A program made the translations under genes and the position numbers. Below the pieces are notes generated by a model. It was given only the letters and a program-made list of their open reading frames with translations. It was not told the origin of the DNA and ran no database searches. Positions 1-5,412 of a stretch of DNA of 5,412 nt are shown piece after piece. How positions within the stretch are numbered: position 1 is the first letter of the stretch; every line of letters starts with the position of its first letter. Origin of the DNA: UBA4615 sp044360485 (GTDB lineage Bacteria > Pseudomonadota > Gammaproteobacteria > Burkholderiales > Burkholderiaceae_E); contig JBIKKG010000238.1 in assembly GCA_044360485.1 (NCBI GenBank), positions 1 through 5,412 on the forward strand, read 5' to 3'.

Positions 1-1
1 G

Positions 2-1231
2 CCGCTGGTGGTCGGCGATCAGGCCGCACAGTTCGGGCTGATGCCCGATGCGCTTGATGCCACGCGCGTGGATTTATCGCTGATCCGTGCCAATGGGTCG
101 TCGACGCGACTTGAGATGGCGGATGTCGGCGGCAGCCTGGCCGGCATGTCTCGCTTTGCCGACAACGATATCGATGCGGTGCGCATGCGCCTGGGCCAGA
201 TCGTGGCGGGCGTGGCGCAAGGCTTCAATGCGCAACAGGCCAGCGGGCTCGATGCCACCGGCGCCACCGGGCAACCCTTTTTCGCGCTGGGATCGCCTTC
301 GGTCACGGGGGCTGCAGGCAACAGCGGTAGCGCACAACTCAGCGCAAGCTTTGCTGAGGCGTCCCGGCTGCAAGCCAGTGATTACACGGTGGCTTACGAC
401 GGCAGTCAGTACACCGTGACCCGCCTCTCGGATGGTCAGGCCAACTCCTATGCCGGGCTGCCGCAAACCATTGACGGACTCAACATCGGTCTGAATGCGG
501 GTAGCCCCGCTGCGGGCGATCGCTTCCTGGTGCGCAGTGCTTCGGCCGTGGTACCCGGTCTGCGTGCCCTGCAGAGCAATCCGGCACGCATCGCCACCGC
601 GTCGCCCGTGACTGCGCAAACCGGAGCGGCCAATACCGGGGACGTGTCGGTGAGCGCGCTGGACGTGGCACCCATCGGCGCCAGTACGACCGCCGCGGTG
701 AGCATCACCTTTACCGGTGCGGGCACTTTCGATGTGACCGGACTGCCCGGCGGGGCGCTGACCGGCATGGCCTTTACCCCCGGCATGACCCTGGCCTTTG
801 ATGGCAACACGCTGGTTCCCAACGGATCGATACCTGCTGCCAATGGGTGGCGCATGACGCTGTCCGGATCGCCCAACGCGGGCGATACCCTGCAGCTGCT
901 GCCCACGGCCAATCCCGCCCAGGACAATCGTAATGCGCGGGCCTTGCAGGCGCTGGGCGATGCCGCTCTGGTCGACGGCGCACGGGTCATCGATCGCTTC
1001 GCGGATCTGGTGGGCGAAGTGGGCACGCGGTCGCAGTCCGCGCAGTCGGCGGCGGACATGAGTGACCGCTTGCATGGCGATGCGCTGCGCGCGCGCAGCG
1101 ATGTGTCGGATGTCAATCTGGACGAAGAGGCGGCGCGCTTGTTGCAGTACCAGCAGGCTTATCAGGCTGCGGCCAAGGTGGTCGCGGCCGCCAACGAGAT
1201 GTTCAGAACCCTGCTTGAGGCCACCCGCTGA
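2..1231 (+). CDS. flgK: FlgK, flagellar hook-associated protein 1 (5' partial)
   Basis: FlgK (HAP1) forms, with FlgL, the junction between the flagellar hook and the filament; it is exported by the flagellar type III apparatus. The reading frame is open from base 2, so the true start lies left of the window and 409 C-terminal residues are visible. The GTG at base 8 is an internal Val codon, not a start. The C-terminus is diagnostic: a VNLDEEAARLLQYQQAYQAA segment (from base 1112) followed by a helical tail ending FRTLLEATR, the D0 coiled-coil signature shared by FlgK and FlgE-type axial proteins. Before it, a region with DNRNARALQAL matches the conserved FlgK D1 segment. The middle is Gly/Ala/Thr/Ser-rich beta domain in two similar units (about 308-535 and 626-907), the surface-exposed D2/D3 part. 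flgL follows after 38 bases, the standard flgKL order. No frameshift is seen. Confidence 0.95.
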   Translation, partial: PLVVGDQAAQFGLMPDALDATRVDLSLIRANGSSTRLEMADVGGSLAGMSRFADNDIDAVRMRLGQIVAGVAQGFNAQQASGLDATGATGQPFFALGSPSVTGAAGNSGSAQLSASFAEASRLQASDYTVAYDGSQYTVTRLSDGQANSYAGLPQTIDGLNIGLNAGSPAAGDRFLVRSASAVVPGLRALQSNPARIATASPVTAQTGAANTGDVSVSALDVAPIGASTTAAVSITFTGAGTFDVTGLPGGALTGMAFTPGMTLAFDGNTLVPNGSIPAANGWRMTLSGSPNAGDTLQLLPTANPAQDNRNARALQALGDAALVDGARVIDRFADLVGEVGTRSQSAQSAADMSDRLHGDALRARSDVSDVNLDEEAARLLQYQQAYQAAAKVVAAANEMFRTLLEATR

Positions 1232-1259
1232 GGCGACTCGCGGATCGTGAACCGAATTC

Positions 1260-1263
1260 GGAG
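1260..1263 (+). promoter_or_regulatory. Shine-Dalgarno sequence of flgL
   Basis: GGAG lies six bases before the ATG at 1270 and fixes that start. It overlaps the right end of a 10-base perfect palindrome, CCGAATTCGG (1252-1261). Confidence 0.75.
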
Positions 1264-1269
1264 CGCATC

Positions 1270-2178
1270 ATGAGAATTTCCACTGCCTGGGCTCAGCAGT
1301 ACGCCATCGACGGGATCAATGAGCGGCAATCGCGCCTGAAGGATGCGCAGGAGTCGATCAGCTCCGGACGCCGCGTCAACCGGCCCTCCGATGATCCGGC
1401 GGCAGCTGCGCAGGCGGAGCGTCTTAGGTCGCGCGAAGCGCGCATCGGTGCAGAGACGCGCGCGATTGGCCATGCCCGCGAGGCGCTGTCCACCGCCGAC
1501 ACCGCGCTCACAGATGCCACGGGTGTGCTGCAGTCCGCTCGCGATGCCCTGCTGCAGGCCGCCAATCCGACGCTGTCTGTGTCCGATCGCAGCCATATGG
1601 CCACTGCGTTGCAACAGATGCGTGATCAGCTGATCAGCGTCGCTAACCGCGGCGATGCGGTCAGTGGCTTCGTGTTTGGGGGGCAGGGCACGCCAGCGGC
1701 TCCGTTTGCTGCCGATGGCAGCGGCTATACGGCGCAGCCCGGGTCACTGAAAGTGGGTCAAGCCTTGCCTGCGGAAGTGTCGCTCGATGGCCGAGGCGTT
1801 TTCACGGACATCCCGGCTCCGGGCGGCAGGGAAAACATCTTTTCTCAATTACAGGCGGCGGTGACGCTCCTTCAGGATCCGGCCACGACTGCGCAGGCGG
1901 CAGGCACGGCGGCACGCCAGGCGATCGACAGTGTCGATCGCACGCTGGACCGAGTGAGCCTGGCCCGCACCCAGGTGGGTGAGCGTCTGAAGGCCCTGGA
2001 CATGCACCAGCAAGCGCTGGAATCCGGAAGGATCGATCTCGCCTCGCGCCTGTCGGATCTGGTGGATGTCGATTTTGCGCGCGCGATCTCCGACCTCAAC
2101 CAGCATCAGACCGCCGCTGATGCGGCCATGAAAGCCTATGCCCAGGTGGCACGCCTGTCCTTGTTCACGTATCTCTGA
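1270..2178 (+). CDS. flgL: FlgL, flagellar hook-associated protein 3
   Basis: FlgL (HAP3) sits between FlgK and the flagellin filament at the distal end of the hook. It is a 302-residue, flagellin-like axial protein with no signal peptide, as expected for type III flagellar export. The N-terminal D0/D1 helix starts MRISTAWAQQYAIDGI and continues through SGRRVNRPSDDPAAAAQAE (about residues 33-51), where the RV-x-PSDDP motif is typical of FlgL and flagellins. The centre carries GFVFGG (about 133-138), matching the FlgL 'F-GG/SG' turn before its short beta domain. The C-terminal helix contains SDLVDVDFARAISDLNQHQT and ends KAYAQVARLSLFTYL, close to the family terminus. ATG at 1270 has a GGAG six bases upstream. 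It follows flgK by 38 bases and is likely on the same transcript. Its length is near the usual 300-320 residues, with nothing truncated. Confidence 0.97.
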   Translation: MRISTAWAQQYAIDGINERQSRLKDAQESISSGRRVNRPSDDPAAAAQAERLRSREARIGAETRAIGHAREALSTADTALTDATGVLQSARDALLQAANPTLSVSDRSHMATALQQMRDQLISVANRGDAVSGFVFGGQGTPAAPFAADGSGYTAQPGSLKVGQALPAEVSLDGRGVFTDIPAPGGRENIFSQLQAAVTLLQDPATTAQAAGTAARQAIDSVDRTLDRVSLARTQVGERLKALDMHQQALESGRIDLASRLSDLVDVDFARAISDLNQHQTAADAAMKAYAQVARLSLFTYL

Positions 2179-2236
2179 GCACGCTTAGCGTCGCCCTGAT
2201 CGGGTAGATCCACCCGGATACTGCTTAGGCGCGTGT

Positions 2237-2260
2237 TAAAGTTTTTTTCGAGCTTGGCCG
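2237..2260 (+). promoter_or_regulatory. Candidate sigma-28 (FliA) promoter for the EAL gene
   Basis: TAAAGTTT at 2237-2244 matches the enterobacterial sigma-28 -35 consensus in all eight positions. Twelve bases later GCCG (2257-2260) matches the first half of the -10 consensus GCCGATAA; the second half (CCGT) does not match, and the spacer is one base longer than the usual 11. Transcription would start near 2268-2272, about 50 bases before the EAL gene start. The run of seven T (2242-2248) is part of this element; no adjacent GC-rich hairpin supports reading it as a terminator. The call is made by eye. Confidence 0.5.
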
Positions 2261-2309
2261 CCGTGCGTGGGCTGTGCCTGAAGTAGGATCGGGCACCTCC
2301 GGTTTTCGC

Positions 2310-2314
2310 AGAGA
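2310..2314 (+). promoter_or_regulatory. Weak Shine-Dalgarno of the EAL gene
   Basis: AGAGA is the only purine-rich stretch close upstream. It lies five bases from TTG 2320 and eleven from ATG 2326, so spacing slightly favours the TTG while codon preference favours the ATG. The two starts differ by only two residues. Confidence 0.4.
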
Positions 2315-2319
2315 TTCGA

Positions 2320-4161
2320 TTGAGCATGGCCGCGACCGCGCGACGACTCAGAATCCTTCTGCTCGACGAAGGCCATGCTTGGCAGGTTCTGCATGACTCG
2401 CTCATCGGGTTGGGCATCATCATCCAGCGTGTGGCCCATGTCTCGAGCCTCGACCGTTTGCTCGATACAGCCCAGGCTGATGCCCTGCTGATCAGTACCG
2501 AGCGGTCTCTTGCCCCTGATGTTGAAGCGTCACAACGGATCGCACGACAGGCACGCCTGACCCGGGCCGCGCTGGCTGCGAACCGACGCGGGATGCCGAT
2601 GGTGGTGCTGGTCGAGTCGGCTGAAGAAGCGCTCACGCATGAGGCCCTGGCAGCGGGCGCACAAGACATCTTTGAGCGTGCCTCCACGGTGCCGCTGCTG
2701 CATGCGCGCCTGTTGCTGTTGATCGAATCGGCCCGCATGCGTGCTGCGCTGTTGCAGCGCCCCTGGGGTCGTGATGTGCTCACCGGTTTGCTCGACCGTC
2801 AGGGCTTCATCGATGCGGCGGTCAGCCTGGCATGTGTGGAGGAGCACGTACTCACCCACCCGCTTGCGCTCTTGCTCATCAACATCGACCGCTTCAGCCG
2901 CATAAATGATGCACTGGGCACCCAAGCAGGCGACGATGCCTTGCGCGACATGGCCAGTCGTCTCAAGCACACCTTTCGGCACATGCCGCAAACCGCGCTC
3001 GCCAGGGTGGCCGGCGATGAATTTGCCGTGCTGCTGACCGGACTGCGTCGCGCTGAGTCCGCTCAGCCGCTGGCACGACGTCTGCAGGCGGCTTTACACC
3101 GGCCGATGGCCTGCGGTGGCCTGGAATGTCTGATCCGGGTGCGTATCGGCATTGCGGCCGATCCGCCGGGCATGACGGTGGATGAAGTCTCGATCGGTGC
3201 GTTGTTGGCGCGCGCTGCCAGAGCAGCGACCGGTGCGAAGGTGGCTGGCGTCGAGTCCGTGTTCCAGGAGGTGCAGCCAAGCAGTGAGGCGCATCGCGAC
3301 CGACTCGACCTGGAGGCGGGCTTGGTGGGTGCGATTGAGCGTGGTGAACTGGTGCTGCACTATCAGCCAATCGTTGACCCACTGACTCGGACGGTCTCGC
3401 GCCTGGAGGCGCTGGCGCGCTGGCAGCGCCCCGATGCCATGGTCTACCCGGGGGAGTTCATCCCGATTGCTGAAGAGACCGGGATGGTGTTCGACATTGG
3501 GGAGTGGGCGGTGAGCCGTGCGCTGGAGCAGGTGCGCGACTGGCGTGCAGCGGGCATTCGGGTGCCAGGAGTGTCCGTAAATATTCATCCGCTGCATCTT
3601 GAGCGCGCGGCACTCGCTGAAACGGTGCAGCAGGCGCTGCGATCCAGCGGGCTCGAGGCCGGTGTGCTGCAACTGGAAGTCACCGAGACTGGCGTCATGC
3701 GTGACGTGGAGCGCGCCATCGTCGGCCTGCAGCAACTGCGCGAGTTGGGGGTGCGGTGTGCGCTGGATGATTTCGGCACTGGTCAGTCCTCGCTCTCGTG
3801 GCTGAGTCGTTTGCCGATCGACACGCTAAAAATTGACCGTTCATTCATCACGGATCTGGACGGTAGTCTTCCCCATCAGGCGGTGGTGCGCTCGATCATG
3901 GTCCTGGCGCGATCGCTGGGCTTGCATGCGGTGGCAGAGGGCGTAGAGACCATCGCGCAGCGTGATTCTCTGCATGCCCTGGGATGCGATGCCATGCAGG
4001 GTTACCTGTATGCCAAGCCGATGCCCGCAGGCGAACTGGCACAATGGTGGGAGCGCTTCGAGAGCGCTGTGCCCTCCAACCCGTCCCCCGCCCTTCATGA
4101 GTCAGGATCTTCTCAAGCAGTCGGCCGCCCGCGCGGCGATTTCATACCTGAGCGACGGTGA
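2320..4161 (+). CDS. Cyclic-di-GMP phosphodiesterase: pseudo-receiver, degenerate GGDEF, EAL
   Basis: Probable cytoplasmic enzyme that hydrolyses c-di-GMP to pGpG; 613 residues with no membrane segment. Residues about 8-140 have the alternating strand/helix pattern of a receiver: RILLLDE at the first strand and MPMVVLVES then LAAGAQDIF at strands four and five. However, Ser59 replaces the phospho-acceptor Asp, Val98 the Thr and Arg120 the Lys. The GGDEF domain (about 148-325) starts RDVLTGLLDR and has AGDEF at 231-235. Asn188 replaces the first metal-binding Asp, Ser193 the phosphate-contacting Lys, and MPQT (222-225) stands where the RxxD inhibitory site would be. The EAL domain (about 333-575) keeps its catalytic set: EAL 363-365, Asn421, Glu453, Glu456, Asp483/Asp484, Lys504, Glu540, Gln560. 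Hence phosphodiesterase, not cyclase, is inferred. The start is TTG 2320 (AGAGA five bases upstream) or ATG 2326. The last 21 residues or so overprint rpiA and lie beyond the EAL fold. Confidence 0.93.
   Translation: MSMAATARRLRILLLDEGHAWQVLHDSLIGLGIIIQRVAHVSSLDRLLDTAQADALLISTERSLAPDVEASQRIARQARLTRAALAANRRGMPMVVLVESAEEALTHEALAAGAQDIFERASTVPLLHARLLLLIESARMRAALLQRPWGRDVLTGLLDRQGFIDAAVSLACVEEHVLTHPLALLLINIDRFSRINDALGTQAGDDALRDMASRLKHTFRHMPQTALARVAGDEFAVLLTGLRRAESAQPLARRLQAALHRPMACGGLECLIRVRIGIAADPPGMTVDEVSIGALLARAARAATGAKVAGVESVFQEVQPSSEAHRDRLDLEAGLVGAIERGELVLHYQPIVDPLTRTVSRLEALARWQRPDAMVYPGEFIPIAEETGMVFDIGEWAVSRALEQVRDWRAAGIRVPGVSVNIHPLHLERAALAETVQQALRSSGLEAGVLQLEVTETGVMRDVERAIVGLQQLRELGVRCALDDFGTGQSSLSWLSRLPIDTLKIDRSFITDLDGSLPHQAVVRSIMVLARSLGLHAVAEGVETIAQRDSLHALGCDAMQGYLYAKPMPAGELAQWWERFESAVPSNPSPALHESGSSQAVGRPRGDFIPERR
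4052..4068 (+). repeat. Small hairpin inside the EAL gene, upstream of rpiA
   Basis: AGCGCT at 4052-4057 recurs at 4063-4068. Because the hexamer is self-complementary, the two copies form a perfect 6-bp stem around the five-base loop TCGAG. It ends 28 bases before the rpiA ATG, just before a C-rich stretch with little structure. It lies within the codons for the end of the EAL domain region, so it may be chance. Confidence 0.35.
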
Positions 4162-4756
4162 CATCGTCGGCGTGGGCAGTGGCTCCACGGTTGGATTCTT
4201 CATTCGCGAGCTTGGTCTGATCCGTGATCGGGTGCGGGGCGCTGTGTCCAGTTCCGAGCGCAGCAGCGCCTTGCTGCGTGAGCAGGGCATTGCGGTGTAT
4301 GCGCTCGATCAGGTCGAGTCGATCCCGGTGTATGTCGACGGGGCAGACGAAGTGGATGCCCGACTGTGCATGATCAAGGGCGGTGGCGGGGCGCTCACGC
4401 GTGAAAAAATCGTGGCGCAAGCCGCGCGCAGTTTTGTGTGCATCGTGGATGCTTCCAAGCTGGTCCCCGTGCTGGGGGCGTTTCCGTTGCCAGTCGAGGT
4501 GATCGCGATGGCTGAAGCGCCCTTGCGTCGGCAGTTTGCGGCCCTGGGCGGCGATGCCCGTCTGCGTGAGGGGTTCATCAGCGACAACGGCCATCCCATC
4601 CTCGATGTGCATGGCTTGCGCATCGCAGACCCGGTCGCGCTTGAAGCCGAGATCAACCAGTGGCCGGGCGTGGTCACGGTCGGGCTGTTTGCCCGCCGTC
4701 CGGCCGATGTCCTGTTGCTCGCAGACCCCTCCGGCGTCCGCACGGTCAGGCGCTGA
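4097..4756 (+). CDS. rpiA: Ribose-5-phosphate isomerase A
   Basis: RpiA interconverts ribose-5-phosphate and ribulose-5-phosphate in the non-oxidative pentose phosphate pathway, in the cytoplasm; it normally works as a homodimer. The 219 residues equal the E. coli enzyme in length, and the catalytic residues fall on the same numbers: Asp81 and Asp84 in VDGADE, Lys94 in IKGGGGALTREK and Glu103 in the same loop. The phosphate-binding loop GVGSGST (25-31), SSSERSS (51-57), the FPLPVEV segment, DNGHPILDVHG and PGVVTVGLFA near the C-terminus complete the family pattern. ATG 4097 is chosen because MSQDLLKQSAARAA aligns with the known N-terminus; upstream in-frame codons are artefactual. It overlaps the EAL gene by 65 bases in another frame. 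No Shine-Dalgarno is visible; the leader is C-rich. Translation coupled to the EAL gene is the simplest inference. Confidence 0.98.
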   Translation: MSQDLLKQSAARAAISYLSDGDIVGVGSGSTVGFFIRELGLIRDRVRGAVSSSERSSALLREQGIAVYALDQVESIPVYVDGADEVDARLCMIKGGGGALTREKIVAQAARSFVCIVDASKLVPVLGAFPLPVEVIAMAEAPLRRQFAALGGDARLREGFISDNGHPILDVHGLRIADPVALEAEINQWPGVVTVGLFARRPADVLLLADPSGVRTVRR

Positions 4757-4819
4757 GCGGGGCCATTTCGCGGGTTTGGGCTCGCGCAGGCATACTTCGC
4801 AGCGCTGCAGCATCAGACA

Positions 4820-4837
4820 GACAGGCCGGACAGGCCG
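4820..4837 (+). repeat. Two tandem 9-base repeats before the permease
   Basis: GACAGGCCG occurs twice head to tail (4820-4828 and 4829-4837), ending 20 bases before the permease ATG. It is too short to assign a role and may be slippage or chance in GC-rich DNA. The rest of the 101-base gap (4757-4857) shows only a 6-bp hairpin at 4769-4786 without a T-tract and a 10-base palindrome, GCAGCGCTGC, at 4799-4808; no clear promoter is seen. Confidence 0.4.
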
Positions 4838-4848
4838 CCTACACTTCC

Positions 4849-4853
4849 GGAGG
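4849..4853 (+). promoter_or_regulatory. Shine-Dalgarno sequence of the permease
   Basis: GGAGG, a full core match to the 16S rRNA 3' end, lies four bases before ATG 4858. It settles that start and contrasts with the absent site at rpiA. Confidence 0.8.
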
Positions 4854-4857
4854 ACCG

Positions 4858-5412
4858 ATGTCGCAAGTCGACACTCAGGGCGCACCGCGCCAGACGCTCG
4901 GTATGGTCGAGGCCATCGCAATCGTGGTGGGAATTGTGATTGGCGCCGGCATTTTCAAGGCCCCGTCACTTGTGGCCATGAACTCGGCCAGCGAGGGCTG
5001 GCTCATGGCGGCCTGGATTCTGGGCGGTGTCATTTCGATCATCGGCGCGCTGTGCTACTGCGAGCTCGCCACGGCGTATCCGAGCGCGGGGGGTGATTAT
5101 CACTTCCTGCATCGCGCGTTCGGTCGGCAGGTGTCCTTTCTCTTCGCGTGGTGCCGCTTTTCGGTCATCACCACTGGCTCGATTGCGCTGCTCGCCTTTG
5201 TCTTCGGCGATTACATGACTCAAGTGGTGTCGCTGGGCCCCTACTCGTCGGCGATCTGGGGCGTGGCCGCGGTGCTGCTGCTCACCTGGCTCAATGTGCG
5301 GGGGATCAAGCAAGGGGCCGCCACGCAGGTGCTGCTCACCGGCATTGAAGTGGCTGGGCTCGTGCTGGTGTTTGTGGCGGGCGTGTATGCCGCCTGGGCG
5401 GGTCTGGGTGCC
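4858..5412 (+). CDS. APC-superfamily amino-acid permease (3' partial)
   Basis: Probable inner-membrane amino-acid transporter of the APC superfamily, resembling the LAT/SteT-type exchangers; the substrate cannot be told from sequence. The first 185 residues are visible and the frame is open at the window edge; the family usually has about 430-500 residues and 12 membrane helices. After a short polar N-terminus, helix 1 (about 16-38) carries GAGIF (29-33), the unwound substrate-binding signature. Helix 2 spans about 48-68 and is followed by ELATAYPSAGGDYHFL (69-84), the conserved LAT-type loop. Helices 3 (about 92-116), 4 (132-147, leading to LNVRGIK) and 5 (156-178) follow. Glu164 stands where many relatives have Lys in the Q-x3-T-x2-K motif of helix 5. 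ATG 4858 has GGAGG four bases upstream. It lies 101 bases after rpiA on the same strand; a shared transcript is possible but not shown. Confidence 0.93.
   Translation, partial: MSQVDTQGAPRQTLGMVEAIAIVVGIVIGAGIFKAPSLVAMNSASEGWLMAAWILGGVISIIGALCYCELATAYPSAGGDYHFLHRAFGRQVSFLFAWCRFSVITTGSIALLAFVFGDYMTQVVSLGPYSSAIWGVAAVLLLTWLNVRGIKQGAATQVLLTGIEVAGLVLVFVAGVYAAWAGLGA

Noticed and set aside
74..1075. 333-codon open frame on the minus strand, opposite flgK
   Set aside because: It lies wholly opposite a clear FlgK reading frame and its product is Arg/Gly/His-rich with no recognisable motif, typical of antisense frames in high-GC DNA.
2201..2248. Intrinsic terminator after flgL (hairpin CGGGT/ACCCG plus seven T)
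   Set aside because: The 5-bp stem (2201-2216) lies about 25 bases before the T run, too far for an intrinsic terminator; the T run fits the sigma-28-like -35 element better.
2294..2300. CACCTCC, an anti-Shine-Dalgarno-like sequence upstream of the EAL gene
   Set aside because: No complementary GGAGG occurs at this gene's ribosome site to be sequestered, so a riboswitch-like role is unsupported.
2136..2783. 215-codon minus-strand frame spanning the flgL end, the gap and the EAL gene start
   Set aside because: The product is Ser/Arg/Ala-rich without domains, and it is opposite two well-supported genes and a candidate promoter.
3962..4096. Upstream in-frame extension of rpiA
   Set aside because: It would add 45 residues unlike any RpiA, read out of frame through the conserved EAL domain; the 219-residue start fits the family exactly.
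4769..4786. Intrinsic terminator after rpiA
   Set aside because: A 6-bp stem including one wobble pair with a six-base loop is present, but no T-tract follows.
4536..5096. 186-codon frame bridging rpiA and the permease on the plus strand
   Set aside because: It crosses two well-supported genes in another frame and its product is Arg/Ser/Gly-rich without motifs.

Overview
The window is a high-GC stretch, probably from a flagellated proteobacterium (beta or gamma). The evidence is the flgK-flgL pair of proteobacterial type, a RpiA that matches the 219-residue enterobacterial length and catalytic numbering, and G/C-rich third codon positions throughout. I cannot place it more precisely from sequence alone. 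All five genes lie on the + strand and the DNA is densely coding. The three gaps between flgK/flgL, flgL/EAL gene and rpiA/permease are 38, 141 and 101 bases, and the fourth junction is an overlap. I see no RNA genes, CRISPR array, insertion sequence or prophage.

Layout: (1) bases 2-1231 are the C-terminal 409 residues of the hook-filament junction protein FlgK, cut by the left edge. (2) Bases 1270-2178 are flgL, the second junction protein, complete. (3) After a 141-base gap holding a good candidate flagellar sigma-28 (FliA) promoter lies a 613-codon cyclic-di-GMP gene (2320-4161). Its protein has a receiver-like N-terminus without the phospho-acceptor Asp, a degenerate GGDEF domain and a complete EAL catalytic set, so it reads as a phosphodiesterase. 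(4) rpiA (4097-4756), ribose-5-phosphate isomerase A, begins inside the end of the EAL gene (65-base overlap, different frame) and has no visible Shine-Dalgarno sequence. (5) An APC-superfamily amino-acid permease starts at 4858 and runs off the right edge.

How it fits together: flgK-flgL is the end of a flagellar structural operon. The EAL protein probably lowers c-di-GMP, which usually favours motility. The sigma-28-like site would switch it on late, with filament and chemotaxis genes, once the hook is finished. rpiA is probably co-transcribed and perhaps translationally coupled, but its role is housekeeping (pentose phosphate pathway). The permease has its own strong ribosome binding site and looks functionally separate.

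I see no clear undescribed system. The points most worth a second look are the combination of degenerate regulatory domains in the EAL protein, its possible sigma-28 control, and the out-of-frame overlap into rpiA.
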